Shown: positions 20,705 to 30,659, numbered from the stretch's first letter. The stretch is DNA of 64,000 nucleotides from CAVQND01 sp049518415 (GCA_049518415.1 JBEKRX010000037.1:4005-68004), one strand, 5' to 3'. Numbers and translations: made by a program. The notes: generated by a model not told the origin, from the sequence alone.

Positions 20705-21463
20705 ATGGATTCAACACCAAAGCTTGCGCCCGGCAGAGGCTCTTTCAAAGCACCAGGCCAAGGCTTTACGCTTATCGAGTTGTTGGTGGTCATCGCGATC
20801 ATTGCCATTTTGGCCGCCATGCTGCTGCCAGCCCTTGCCCGGGCCAAAGAATCGGCCAACCGGACCAAATGCTCAGGCAATCTCAAGCAATTGGAGCTGG
20901 CCTTGAAGGTTTACGTGGACGAAAACCGCAATCTCCTGCCGCCTCGCAGCGATGTCGTACGCTGGCCCCAAGATCTGCTAAATCTGTACCGCAGCACCAA
21001 CTTGCTGGCCTGTCCCACGGACCTGGGTCGAGGCATCCCTCCCGCAAATGATGGCGCGTCCGACCCGAAATACGTGGCGGATAATGCCTGGCGCAGCTAC
21101 ATGATGAACGGGTGGAACGACGTATTTGCCGCCGCTTTTTCCAGCGGGGCCGAATACTCCATGAAGGAACCGGCTATTTTGAAGCCGTCCGAGACCGTGA
21201 TCTGGGGAGAGAAGCGGCATGCCGCCGCTGACTATTGGATGGATCTGCTTGAGGCGGGCGACAACCTCACCGACAAAATCCAGCACGGCACCCATTCCAA
21301 CTACCTCAAGCCGACCAGAGCCGGGGGCGCCAACTTCGCCTGCGCGGATGGTGGCGTGCGCTTTCTTAAGTTCGGGCGCTCGGTGAATCCCGTGAACTGG
21401 TGGTGTGTGAGTGACGCCGATCGCCTCAAATACGCCTTGCCCCTCGTCAGTCTTCAGCCCTAG
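20705..21463 (+). CDS. Prepilin-like secreted protein (N-methylation motif, H-X9-DG type)
   Basis: 252 residues from ATG 20705. The type IV prepilin motif GFTLIELLVVIAIIAILAAM lies at about residues 20-39, followed by the ARAKESANRTKCSGNLKQL helix. Near the C-terminus ANFACADGGVRFLK is the family's -DGxVRFL- block. These proteins are abundant in Verrucomicrobiota and Planctomycetota and are exported by a type II secretion-like pathway; function unknown. Confidence 0.85.
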   Translation: MDSTPKLAPGRGSFKAPGQGFTLIELLVVIAIIAILAAMLLPALARAKESANRTKCSGNLKQLELALKVYVDENRNLLPPRSDVVRWPQDLLNLYRSTNLLACPTDLGRGIPPANDGASDPKYVADNAWRSYMMNGWNDVFAAAFSSGAEYSMKEPAILKPSETVIWGEKRHAAADYWMDLLEAGDNLTDKIQHGTHSNYLKPTRAGGANFACADGGVRFLKFGRSVNPVNWWCVSDADRLKYALPLVSLQP

Positions 21464-21502
21464 CCCTTGGCCGGCCGCCCCAAGGCCTCCGCTGACCTCG
21501 AA

Positions 21503-22960
21503 TCAGCGCCGGTACTCTACGTTTCTGACAAAAGCATTCGTTTTCACCTCAGCCGGGGACAGGAGCTTTTCGTTCACGACTACGCCTTCAAACACAACGT
21601 TTTCGACCGCATGCGTCTCATCGAACCCGTGGAGTTCCACACGCAGGGGATCAGCCACCGCCCGAATGTTCTTGAAGGCAACCCCATCAATATGACCCCG
21701 CTCGCTGTCCCGAGTCCAAATGGCCTTGTCGATCCAGAGGGAGATCAAGCGCGGCGATTCTTCGATGCGGATGTCATCAAACCGCACATTGCTGATGCGC
21801 GCAGAATCACAATGATACACCCGCAGCGTCCATTCCCGTCCCTTGTCATGAATCACGTCGCAGTTGGCAAAGAGCACGTCATCCACCTTCTCCCTCAGTT
21901 CGGCGCCGATGCTCAGGGCGTGGGCCACTTCGTTCCATAGCACGCAATCCTTAGCCACGATGTGGTGTGCGGCGCCCTGTCCCTGGTCCGTCTTGATCAC
22001 GATCAGGTCGTCCAGCGTGCGGATAAAACAGCCTTCAACGGTGATGTCCCGGCTGTTGCAAATATCAATGCCATCCGAGTTGGCCCGGTAGCCCAGCAGC
22101 TTCACGTTTTTGACCGTGACCCGTTCGGATCGGCGAATCGGGATTGTCCAAGTGCTCGAGTCGCGCAAGATCACCCCTTCCAGGAGAATGTCCTGGCCCT
22201 GAACCTGCACCAGGTGCCGTGCGTGGGTGGGGCACAGACTCCCATCCACGATTCCCCGACCGCGAAACTTGATGTGATCCCCATGGAGCAAGAACGTTGG
22301 GGAGTAGGTGCGCAGCCCGCTGTAACTGCTGATATTGAAGGGTTCGTTGGTCCGAATCACACCGCGTACCACCGCGCCTCCGGCCACGTAAACCGTTTGA
22401 TTGTTGCTCACAACCAGGTGACTGACTTCATGAATGCCCGGGCCAAAGTAAATGACATCCGGGTCCCCCGGCTCGGGGACATCGGATTCCAGCGCACTGG
22501 CAAAAAGGTGCAACGCCCCAACCCAGTGTCCGTTCACTTCGATGGTCAGGTGCCTCGGTTCTGCCAGGCTCAAGCTCAGGCTCTTCCCCTGCACCGTCGG
22601 GCTAATCTTCAGCGAGGAAGGAAGCACTTTGACGGATTGGATCACCTCCGGGCAGGTCACCGTTACCGCAACGGCGCCTTGCATGTCGAAATAGGCAAAC
22701 GCGGCCTTCTCGAAATAGTCGGCCGAGTGAGCCTTGTCATCCATGGCCTTCCAGCGGAGCGCCGGATTCGCCGGAGCGACTTTGGCCTCGTAAACGGGCG
22801 CCTCCTTTCCCTCGACCTTGACAGAAAAATCCCTGGACAACTCCTCGCCAGCGGGTGCCGGATAAACCCGAACGGTGCCGGCCCAAGCCAGTGGTGCGCC
22901 TGGCGCCGCGTAAATGAGGGAGAGCATTGCGGTGAGAAGTTTCAGGAGGAGCTTGCGCAT
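21503..22960 (-). CDS. Exported GH28-like beta-helix protein
   Basis: 485 residues from ATG 22960, which begins a signal peptide (MRKLLLKLLTAMLSLIYAAP). After a small sandwich domain (about 30-140) comes a beta-helix with ANSDGIDICNSRDITVEG and RTLDDLIVIKTD, the positions of the GH28 acidic residues (NxD and DD). It probably acts on pectin, as a second GH28-like enzyme beside that at 2100. Divergent from the VOC gene at 23118. Confidence 0.8.
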   Translation of the reverse strand: MRKLLLKLLTAMLSLIYAAPGAPLAWAGTVRVYPAPAGEELSRDFSVKVEGKEAPVYEAKVAPANPALRWKAMDDKAHSADYFEKAAFAYFDMQGAVAVTVTCPEVIQSVKVLPSSLKISPTVQGKSLSLSLAEPRHLTIEVNGHWVGALHLFASALESDVPEPGDPDVIYFGPGIHEVSHLVVSNNQTVYVAGGAVVRGVIRTNEPFNISSYSGLRTYSPTFLLHGDHIKFRGRGIVDGSLCPTHARHLVQVQGQDILLEGVILRDSSTWTIPIRRSERVTVKNVKLLGYRANSDGIDICNSRDITVEGCFIRTLDDLIVIKTDQGQGAAHHIVAKDCVLWNEVAHALSIGAELREKVDDVLFANCDVIHDKGREWTLRVYHCDSARISNVRFDDIRIEESPRLISLWIDKAIWTRDSERGHIDGVAFKNIRAVADPLRVELHGFDETHAVENVVFEGVVVNEKLLSPAEVKTNAFVRNVEYRR

Positions 22961-23117
22961 GATTCTGTGGTGGAGAATACGGCGCCGGGGCTGCCCCCGC
23001 AAGGCGCTTTGCCATTGGGCCAAAAAGGAAAGTCCGAAAAGGGGTGCCCAAGGTGTGGATTTGGGGTTCAAGTGGGCGCCTTGACGCTTTCAGGCCATAT
23101 CATTTACTATCGTCCGC

Positions 23118-23984
23118 ATGAAACTTGCCTGGTTGTCGCAGGTGCTCCCGGCCTTGATCTTGACTCGCGTTGGCTTGTCAGCCCCGGCGCCAACTTCCGT
23201 GGTTTCCCAGGTGCACGTGATCTCGGTACATGTCCGGGACCATGCGGCGTTCGACGCTGTATTTCTTTTGTTCAGGGACGTTATCCAATTGCCGCTGGTC
23301 TATGGTTCACTGAGCAAGCCAGGGAGTGAAAACGAAAGGCTTTATGCCGGTTTCTCCGTGGGGAACGCCTACCTTGAGCCTTGCGGTCCCTACCCGAGCG
23401 ATGCCCCGTTCAGCCCGGACCAGACCGCGCGTTTCCATGGGCTGACGTTCAGTCCTGCCACCTCCCTCGGTGAGGATACACAGGAGTTGGCGCGCCGGGG
23501 CATTTCCCACGCGGCGATGGTTGGCGGTGGCAGCCTGCCCCGCTTTGTCTATTTCAACGATGCCTTACTAACCGGAGAATTGCTGGCGGTCAGCATCTGG
23601 GAGGTCCAGGACAAGCAGGATCGCGTGAACCTCGGCTTCCTGAGTTCATCTTTGCAGGAGGCCAAAGGCGGCGCACTGGGCGTGAAACGCATCGACGAAG
23701 TGCGGGTTGGCTGTCCCGGCCAGGCGAACGTGGAGCAATGGGGCCATTTTCTAACCCCCGCCAAGCACGAGGGCGAGGCCTGGTTCATCGGGAACGGCCC
23801 CGTGCTTCGCCTGGTTCCCTCCAAAGCGAACCAGATTGAGTCCATCGTCTTGAAGGTTGAATCCCTGGAACAAGCCAGGACAACTGCTGCGCAAAGGAAT
23901 TTGCTGGGAAAGGTCACACTCGATGGCATCGAGTTGGATCCGGCCAAAACCTCGGGCCTCCGAATACTCCTGAAAGAGAAATAG
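23118..23984 (+). CDS. Exported VOC-fold (glyoxalase-like) protein
   Basis: 288 residues. A Sec signal (MKLAWLSQVLPALILTRVG) precedes two beta-alpha-beta-beta-beta halves; the opening HVISVHVRDHAAFDAVFLLF and the second-half EVRVGCPGQANVEQWG and SIVLKVESLEQA are VOC-like. Metal ligands are not obvious, so enzymatic role is uncertain. Next gene begins 20 bp downstream. Confidence 0.6.
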   Translation: MKLAWLSQVLPALILTRVGLSAPAPTSVVSQVHVISVHVRDHAAFDAVFLLFRDVIQLPLVYGSLSKPGSENERLYAGFSVGNAYLEPCGPYPSDAPFSPDQTARFHGLTFSPATSLGEDTQELARRGISHAAMVGGGSLPRFVYFNDALLTGELLAVSIWEVQDKQDRVNLGFLSSSLQEAKGGALGVKRIDEVRVGCPGQANVEQWGHFLTPAKHEGEAWFIGNGPVLRLVPSKANQIESIVLKVESLEQARTTAAQRNLLGKVTLDGIELDPAKTSGLRILLKEK

Positions 23985-24004
23985 CCATCGAGCCCACGCC
24001 CTCC

Positions 24005-25123
24005 ATGCCCATACGACTACTGCTCGCAATGGCGGTGACCGCATTCCCCATGCTGATCGCCGGCGTATCCAACGCGGACGATCCTCCGCTGCCTTCCACC
24101 CGCCCGTTTAGGATGGGTTTCACCCGCTGGCCGTCCGACCTTTCGGCGGACGGGATTCAGACCGCTCAGAGTTTTGCCTACGCCCATGGCGACATGGTCT
24201 CGGTCATGTTCATCGGCGGAATCCCCTGGCCGGAAGCCCTTGAAGGCAAACCGTTCTCCAAGGATGTCCAAAGCAATCTCGACTACCGCCCGCCAAGCGG
24301 CCGCAAGTTGTTCTTGTCCATTTCCCCGTTGAACAAGGACCGCACCGACATTGCTCCGTATTGGGGGGAGAAGGACAACCTGCCGCTCCCCAAGCCCTGG
24401 GACCGGCGGCCCTTAAACAATGCGGAGGTCAAGCAGGCCTTCTTGAACTTCACCCTGCGCGCCGTCAAGGCCATGAGTCCCGATTACCTCGCCATTGGCG
24501 TTGAATCCAACGTGCTCTTGTCCCACAGCCCGGCCAGGTGGCAACAATTGAAGGAACTCCACCGCGAAACTTACTCCGCCATAAAAGCCCGGTATCCAGA
24601 CTTGCCGGTGTTTTTCACCACTGAAGTCCTGCACTACAAGAAACTGGCGACCGAAGCAAAGGACAAGGATCAGGAAGGCGAAGTCGCCGACCTCATGAAG
24701 CAAAGCGACCTGTTCGCCCTGAGCATCTACCCTCACATGAGTTATTCGGTGCCTCGTCCCATTCCGTCGGGCATGTTTGACTTCGCCAGAGCGTTTGAGA
24801 AGCCCACCGCTGTTGCCGAATCCGGGATGACTTCCCGCGACGTGGAACTGAAGGCTTTCAAACTCACCCTGAGGGGATCGGAAGCGGATCAAAAACAATT
24901 CACCGAGCTGTTACTAAAGTCGGCTGCGCGAGACCGCTACGAATTTGTCATCAACTTCGCCACAACCGACTTTGAGAAGTTGTGCGCCAGACTGCCTCCG
25001 CCAATGGATGATCTGGCGCGTATCTGGGCGTACACGGGAATGCAGACCAGCGATCAAAAGCCGAAGCCCGCGCTCGTCATCTGGGACGCTTGGCTCAAAG
25101 CCAAACACGAGCCGACAAAATGA
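24005..25123 (+). CDS. Exported TIM-barrel protein, possible clan-A glycoside hydrolase
   Basis: 372 residues with a signal peptide. The body alternates strands and helices, with LAIGVESNVLLSH and KPTAVAESGM in the places where clan-A hydrolases such as GH53 galactanases carry the acid/base and nucleophile Glu. I do not recognise the exact family. Co-directional with the VOC gene and within the tRNA-bounded block. Confidence 0.5.
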   Translation: MPIRLLLAMAVTAFPMLIAGVSNADDPPLPSTRPFRMGFTRWPSDLSADGIQTAQSFAYAHGDMVSVMFIGGIPWPEALEGKPFSKDVQSNLDYRPPSGRKLFLSISPLNKDRTDIAPYWGEKDNLPLPKPWDRRPLNNAEVKQAFLNFTLRAVKAMSPDYLAIGVESNVLLSHSPARWQQLKELHRETYSAIKARYPDLPVFFTTEVLHYKKLATEAKDKDQEGEVADLMKQSDLFALSIYPHMSYSVPRPIPSGMFDFARAFEKPTAVAESGMTSRDVELKAFKLTLRGSEADQKQFTELLLKSAARDRYEFVINFATTDFEKLCARLPPPMDDLARIWAYTGMQTSDQKPKPALVIWDAWLKAKHEPTK

Positions 25124-25213
25124 CAGCGGCGTCTGATTTCCTTGATACGCGGTTTTGATGGCCGAGGGATACATGCGACATGCCCCCATTGATTCCCAGG
25201 TCGCCGAAAAGAC

Positions 25214-25390
25214 CCGAACATGCCCGATCACAACGTCATCTGGAACGTCACCAGGAGCGAGAGAGGCAGCGCCACCGCCATCCGCCGCGAGGGCGGCTCG
25301 GGCATCATGACCGATGGCACCGACGCGGCGAGCATCGCCCACAACCTGTTCGGCGGGTGTGAAAATGCCGCCATCCAGATTCTCCGCTAC
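25214..25390 (+). pseudogene. Fragment of a beta-helix carbohydrate-active protein
   Basis: A short open stretch reads HNVIWNVTRSERGSA, GIMTDGTDAASIAHNLFGGC and ENAAIQIL, the rung pattern of parallel beta-helix lyases/hydrolases. It has neither start nor end of its own and runs into the antisense of the GIY-YIG gene, so it is a broken remnant. Confidence 0.5.
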
Positions 25391-25392
25391 GG

Positions 25393-25773
25393 TCAACTCC
25401 CCACCGCCTGGTTGCACACCGGGTGCCAGAGTTCGATCAGGTCGTGCTCCTCAGAGCAGCGCGCCGACTGACCGGCGGTCGAAAGATGAACATGGATATG
25501 AGTCGCGCCCTGGGCGATGGCGTCCTCCAAGCTGACGTGCCCCTCCAGTCGCTGCTTCAAAGCCCGGGTCTGGGCGACATAGATTGGCACCCAGGTTCCG
25601 TCCTCGGATTCTTTGGCATAAATATAGTTGGCCGGCACCGCCGGGAACGCAGCGTCGAGGGGGTGGATCTCGTAGGGGTATTGGGTTCCTGACTGCCCAG
25701 GCCAGTCGATGAAAGGCGAGGGCGCGAGCTCAGGTTGTTGGTGGCGGTGAAATAAGTGGCTTAGGAGGCTCAT
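25393..25773 (-). CDS. Small GIY-YIG-like protein
   Basis: 126 residues from ATG 25773. NYIYAKESEDGTWVPIYVAQT followed by ALKQRLEGH is the GIY-YIG strand pair and helix, with Ala where the usual Gly of the second motif stands. GATHIHVHL and EEHDLIELWHPVCNQ complete a compact domain seen in small GIY-YIG proteins. Nuclease activity is uncertain; no DNA-binding domain is attached. Confidence 0.6.
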   Translation of the reverse strand: MSLLSHLFHRHQQPELAPSPFIDWPGQSGTQYPYEIHPLDAAFPAVPANYIYAKESEDGTWVPIYVAQTRALKQRLEGHVSLEDAIAQGATHIHVHLSTAGQSARCSEEHDLIELWHPVCNQAVGS

Positions 25774-26109
25774 AATCGGCTGCTTTAGGTTCGCAGCGAA
25801 GACCACTCGCCGGGCGTGGCGAGGCAGGGGTCGGAACAACAATGGCCCCGAACCAAGTTCCAGCCGCCCGGGCTAGAAAAGAATTTCCGCTCGGCTGTTG
25901 AATCTTGTCAGCCTCTTATTTCAGATGCTGATCGCTTTGTCAACTACATTCGCATCCCCCCCGCCACACCCGCAAATCAACCGGACAAAATCACGCCAGG
26001 TCAGTTTTCTGTCGTCCCCGTGATGACCGGCTCCATTTGCCTGTCTTCTGAGCTGGCGACAATCAGGTCACGCAGCAAATAAGTTGCAAAAACGCTGTAA
26101 AAATGGGGA
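25774..26109. other. Gap between GIY-YIG gene and tRNA-Val
   Basis: About 335 bp, somewhat lower in GC than its surroundings, without a convincing reading frame or palindrome. It would be the element end next to the tRNA if the block is integrated. Confidence 0.4.
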
Positions 26110-26184
26110 TGGTGCGCGATAGAGGGTTCGAACCTCTGACCCCTTCCGTGTCAAGGAAGTGCTCTACCACTGAGCTAACCGCGC
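26110..26184 (-). tRNA. tRNA-Val (anticodon GAC)
   Basis: A 75-base gene with encoded CCA. Acceptor GCGCGGT pairs with ATCGCGC (one G-U), D-arm GCTCAGTGGTAGAGC, anticodon arm CTTCC-TTGACAC-GGAAG with GAC, and T-arm AGAGG-TTCGAAC-CCTCT are all complete. Its 3' end is repeated at 20013-20044. Confidence 0.95.
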
Positions 26185-26325
26185 AACGACCGCGGAAAGA
26201 CCGATGAGAATCCCTGATCTCTATGCTCTTTCCCAAGCTGCGCCAGGGAAAATCACCCTTTCCCTTCGCCTCGGCAAGCCCAAAAACCGGCAGCGGCAAG
26301 CCAACGTCCAGGAGGGCGCAGCGGG

Positions 26326-28326
26326 TTATTGGTATTTGATGACGATTTTGCCGCCAACGGCGCGGATGGAGGAGATGTTGAGGGCTGGCGGGGAGGAGCG
26401 GAGCCGGTAGAACCGGGCGTTGCCCGCCGGCGGCACGGTAACGGTCTTGGCGACCGGGTCGATGACGGCGGTGTTGTCTGGGAGGTAAGGTCCCGCTGGG
26501 GAGGGGGAGGACATCAAGGCGAGCGTCCCGGAGGCGGCGGGCACGAACAAGAGGTAGTTCAGCGCCATGACCTGGCTGTCCTTGCTGGGAGTGCCGTCGA
26601 TGGTCAGTCGCAGCGTGTTTGTGCCGCCGAGGCTCAGGACGACCGGCACACCGTTGGAGGTCAACGGGACGTAGGCGTAGTTGATGCGCATCAGGTTGTT
26701 GGGAATATCAAACAGGCCGAGCGAACTCGCGGTCTGGTCGCTCGTGGTCGGGTCGCCGCTGACCGCGTCCAGTTCGGCCTGCGTCGGGCTGTAACTGGCG
26801 ACGCGCAGATAGACGTTGTAATTGGTGGGAGCAAAAGCGCGGGTGTAGTTGAGCCACTCCCCCGGCTCGGTGTGAACCACTTCATATTCGGGGACGCCGA
26901 CGACGGCGTATTGCTGGCGTTGGTGGTCATTGGGGCGTTGCGCCGGCGGGATGCCCGGCGGGTAATTCACCATATCCTGAATCTCCTGGTAGCCTCCCTG
27001 AATCGTGCTCACGTCGTCCGTCGGGCGATATTCGTTCCAGTTGCCCTCCGGCGAAGTCCGGTTGTCGTGGTAGTCGATCCCTTCGCTGCCCGTCGCCAAA
27101 AAATAGCCCGAGGGAAACCCGTTCACCGGCGAGGAGTTGGTGTCCAGGCCGGACACGGGGATGGGGTCCACCTGGAATTGGCCGGCGCTGTTATAATCCT
27201 CCGCCTCGACGGTCTTGACCGGCTCGGTGGAGACGAAGGTGTCGCTCAAGGTGTCGAACCAGAAGGTGTTGGTGGATTTCATCGTGCCGCTCACGTCCTG
27301 GAGCTCGAGGCGCGCGGCATACACCGTGTTGGGTTGCAGCGTGCCTGGGGCCGTGCTGAAGCTGAGGTTGGTGCCGTTGGCGGGCAGCGGCGCCAGGGCG
27401 GCGGACTGGTCCACCCCGTTCAAATAAAGTTTGGTGGCGGCGGCGGCGATGAGACTGGTGCTGAACGTGTTGGCGGTGAAGCTGATGCCGCTGGCGGGGG
27501 GATAAAAATTGGTAAAGCGTGAGACGGGCACGCGCGTCACGACTTGCGGCGTGCCCGGCACCGGGTGGCGAATGGCCGGGGCGATGTCGGCATTCGGGTC
27601 CGTGTCCGTCGCCAGGTAGTTGTCGAAGGTCGCGTCGGTCGGCGTGGTCGAGCGCGAGTAGCTAACGAGGCCGCAGGAGCCACTGTCATAACTCACATCC
27701 TCGGCCTGGATCGTCACCAGGGGAGCAGTCAGGTCGAAGTAGTCATAGAGTTGGGCCGTAAAAGCCGTGCCCGCAGCTTGGAACACCAAGCGATACGGGC
27801 GCCCCGGTTCAAGTTTGACCTCCGCCGCCGCTATCGTATTGATCGCCTGGAGGCCATCCACCCGGTTGATCTGCAATTCCCCGCCCAGGCGGCTGCTGGG
27901 ATCGGCGCCGTGCTGATTTGGGTCATAATTGCAGACATAGCCCGTGGTCCCGAGGATGGTCTCGATGTTTTGCCCGCGCCCCAGCAATACCAGCGCCTGG
28001 TTGAGCGTGTCATCCCAGGCCGCCATGTCCACCGAGACATAGAAATCGGTGTACTGCGGACCTTTGGTGAAGAAGGCCAGCCCGCCGGCCGAGGCCTGGA
28101 CGCGCAGCCCCTTGCCGGCGCCTACGGCGGGGAATGTCACCGTCGGGGTCGGGGCTGGCGGGTAAAACACGACCGACCAGCCCGACAGCGTGCCGCTGTC
28201 GAAATTGTCCGACTGCGCTTGAAGGTTCCCATGCAGGCACCCGAGCCCCAGGGCCGCCGCCACGGAGAGCTTGCCGAGGCGCGCGCACGTTTGAGAGCCA
28301 ATGAGTTGTGGTGAAGTGGTTTTCAT
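26326..28326 (-). CDS. Large secreted multi-domain beta-sandwich protein
   Basis: 666 residues from ATG 28326 with a long signal region (to about residue 38, ending GNLQAQ). The first part (DNFDSGTLSGWSVVFYPP) is a concanavalin-like/LamG-type domain, followed by Ig-like segments, then a CBM6-like region (EAEDYNSAGQF, EPGEWLNYTRAF, GTNTLRLTIDG). No catalytic domain recognised. Probably binds polysaccharide outside the cell. Confidence 0.6.
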   Translation of the reverse strand: MKTTSPQLIGSQTCARLGKLSVAAALGLGCLHGNLQAQSDNFDSGTLSGWSVVFYPPAPTPTVTFPAVGAGKGLRVQASAGGLAFFTKGPQYTDFYVSVDMAAWDDTLNQALVLLGRGQNIETILGTTGYVCNYDPNQHGADPSSRLGGELQINRVDGLQAINTIAAAEVKLEPGRPYRLVFQAAGTAFTAQLYDYFDLTAPLVTIQAEDVSYDSGSCGLVSYSRSTTPTDATFDNYLATDTDPNADIAPAIRHPVPGTPQVVTRVPVSRFTNFYPPASGISFTANTFSTSLIAAAATKLYLNGVDQSAALAPLPANGTNLSFSTAPGTLQPNTVYAARLELQDVSGTMKSTNTFWFDTLSDTFVSTEPVKTVEAEDYNSAGQFQVDPIPVSGLDTNSSPVNGFPSGYFLATGSEGIDYHDNRTSPEGNWNEYRPTDDVSTIQGGYQEIQDMVNYPPGIPPAQRPNDHQRQQYAVVGVPEYEVVHTEPGEWLNYTRAFAPTNYNVYLRVASYSPTQAELDAVSGDPTTSDQTASSLGLFDIPNNLMRINYAYVPLTSNGVPVVLSLGGTNTLRLTIDGTPSKDSQVMALNYLLFVPAASGTLALMSSPSPAGPYLPDNTAVIDPVAKTVTVPPAGNARFYRLRSSPPALNISSIRAVGGKIVIKYQ

Positions 28327-28739
28327 GTTGTTCCTGATGTCGATTAAAAGTGCTTCGATTAAGTGCCGGTCTGCCGGCGGCCTGATTCGGTCACTCACTC
28401 AGCCGTGTCCCTTCAGTAGCGCCTGGGAGCGCCGGCGGTCCGCCTGCCCTCAGCGCCGGCCCGGCGCTGACCTTCCCGCTGCGGACTTTTCTTCACTGAA
28501 AAGTGACCGCCAGCCAGGTGGCAGGAGGTGTTCGGTCCCGACACGCCGGGAGACAGGGCACGCGGGCCGCGTGCGCTACCCAAGCCACTGAATCGTTATG
28601 GCCCAGATTAGTCAAACGGCGCCCCAGTGTCAAGCATTCTTGCTCGTCTGAACCCCCCTTTTCACCGCTTGTTTTCGCCGCGGGCCAAGGCTAGGCTCCC
28701 GGCTGGCGGCCAGACCGAGCATAACGAAAGATTCCTGGT
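28327..28739. other. Divergent promoter region with palindromes
   Basis: 413 bp between divergent genes. It contains AGCGCCGG-C-CCGGCGCT near 28461 and an ACTTTTC...GAAAAGT pair near 28493, plus scattered GC-rich repeats. No gene seen. Confidence 0.4.
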
Positions 28740-30575
28740 ATGCATCTGCAGCTCATCGATTGGGTGATCGTGTTGTTGACCCTGTTCATCTGTTTTTTCC
28801 CGGCCCTGTTTTTCGGCAAGCGCGCCGGCCGGAACACCTCCGAGTTTTTCGTTTCCGGCCGTTCGGTGCCGTGGTGGCTGGCGGGCCTGTCCATGGTCGC
28901 CACCACCTTCAGCAGCGACACCCCGAACCTGGTGACCAACATCGTGCGCCGCCAGGGCGTGGCCGGCAACTGGTGCTGGTGGGCGTTCACGCTCACCGGG
29001 GTCGCCACGGTCTTTTTCTATGCCCGCTTGTGGCGCCGCTCCGGGGTCTTGACCGACCTGGAGTTCTACGAACTCCGCTACTCCGGCAAGGCCGCCAGCT
29101 TCGTGCGCGGGTTTCGCTCGGTCTATCTGGGCCTGTTCTTCAACTGCTTCATCATGGCCACGGTCTTGCTGGCCGCCTGTAAGATCGCCGCCATTCTCTT
29201 TGGCCTGTCCCGCTGGCAGACCCTGCTGCTGTGCGGGCTGCTCAACGTCGTGTTCGCGGCCCATGCCGGCCTCTGGGGTGTGCTGGTCATCGATATGATC
29301 CAGTTCTTCGTGAAGATGACGGCCGTCATCGCCGCGGCCTGGTTTGCCGTCCAACACGTCGGCGGCCTGCACGCCCTGGTCGCGGCCCTGGCGACCAAGA
29401 CCGGGCCCAAGGGCATCAACTATTTGCACCTCCTGCCCGACTTCAGCCGGAGCAACTGGGACGTGGCCGTGACCGTCTTCATCATGCCCATCGCCGTGCA
29501 ATGGTGGGCGGTGTGGTATCCGGGCGCCGAGCCGGGGGGCGGCAGCTACATCGCCCAACGCATGCTGGCCTCCAAATCGGAAAAAGACTCCCTGGGCGCC
29601 GTGCTCTTCTTCAACCTCGCCCATTACGTGCTCCGGCCCTGGCCCTGGATTCTCGTCGGCCTCTGCTCCCTGCTGGTTTATCCGCAATTGTCCGACATCC
29701 AGGCCGCCTTCCCGAAGCTCGACCCGAAACTGCTCGGGGACGACATCGCCTACCCGGCCATGCTCAAGTTCTTGCCCCTGGGATTCATGGGCCTGATGGT
29801 CGGGGGCCTGATTGCCGCCAACTCCTCGACCATCCTGACCCATCTGAACTGGGGCGCCTCCTACCTGGTGCACGACTGCTATCGGCGGTTCCTCAACCGC
29901 CGCGCCGGCGAGAAACACTACGTCTGGGCCGGCCGCTGGGTCACCATCGGCCTGTTCCTGTGCGCCGGCGGCTTCACCTACCTCCTGGAAACCGCCAAAG
30001 ACGCCTTCGACCTCATCCTCCAGGTGGGCGCCGGCACCGGCCTGCTCTATCTCTTGCGCTGGTTCTGGTGGCGCATCAACGCCTGGTGCGAAGTCGCCGC
30101 CATGGTCAGTTCCTTCGCCGCCTCGGCCGGCATTCTCCTGTGGAACAAACTGCACGCCGCCCCGTTCATCGCCACCCATCAGGCGCTCATCATCACGATT
30201 ATCGTTACCACCCTTTGCTGGGTCCTGACCGCCTACCTCGGCCCGCAGACCGACCGCCGGACGTTGCTTGCCTTCTACAAGAAAGTCAGGCCGTTCGGCC
30301 CGGGCTGGCGCCGCATCCGGTTGGCCGCCGGCAGCAGCGAGGCCGAGGCTGCGGCCACGGGCGAAAATATCCCGCTGGCCCTGCTCGGCTGGGCGGCGGG
30401 TTGCGCCGTCATCTGGTCAGGACTCTTCACGGTGGGCAACTTCCTTTATGGCCGCCTGGACCTGGCCTTGACGCTGCTGGGCGTGTTCATCGCCGGCGGT
30501 TTGGTCCTCCTCTACGTGCTCACCAGGCTCTGGGCCGATGCGCCGCACGCCGGCGGCGAAGCCCAGGGCCATTGA
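28740..30575 (+). CDS. Sodium:solute symporter (SSS) family transporter
   Basis: 611 residues with about 13-15 membrane helices. The start VIVLLTLFICFFPALFFGKR, SEFFVSGRSVPWWLAGLSMV (the SSS family TM1-TM2 signature), GLMVGGLIAANSSTILTHLNWGAS (cytoplasmic end of the sodium site helix) are characteristic. Inner-membrane Na+-coupled uptake, probably of a sugar given the surrounding genes. Convergent with the operon ending at 30660. Confidence 0.9.
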   Translation: MHLQLIDWVIVLLTLFICFFPALFFGKRAGRNTSEFFVSGRSVPWWLAGLSMVATTFSSDTPNLVTNIVRRQGVAGNWCWWAFTLTGVATVFFYARLWRRSGVLTDLEFYELRYSGKAASFVRGFRSVYLGLFFNCFIMATVLLAACKIAAILFGLSRWQTLLLCGLLNVVFAAHAGLWGVLVIDMIQFFVKMTAVIAAAWFAVQHVGGLHALVAALATKTGPKGINYLHLLPDFSRSNWDVAVTVFIMPIAVQWWAVWYPGAEPGGGSYIAQRMLASKSEKDSLGAVLFFNLAHYVLRPWPWILVGLCSLLVYPQLSDIQAAFPKLDPKLLGDDIAYPAMLKFLPLGFMGLMVGGLIAANSSTILTHLNWGASYLVHDCYRRFLNRRAGEKHYVWAGRWVTIGLFLCAGGFTYLLETAKDAFDLILQVGAGTGLLYLLRWFWWRINAWCEVAAMVSSFAASAGILLWNKLHAAPFIATHQALIITIIVTTLCWVLTAYLGPQTDRRTLLAFYKKVRPFGPGWRRIRLAAGSSEAEAAATGENIPLALLGWAAGCAVIWSGLFTVGNFLYGRLDLALTLLGVFIAGGLVLLYVLTRLWADAPHAGGEAQGH

Positions 30576-30659
30576 CAAAGTCGCCCTGGAGTGCGCCGGC
30601 TCGACGGTCGAGCTTTAATGATGCGTCTGCCGTTTCATCGGCTCGTCCAGAAGGAACTT

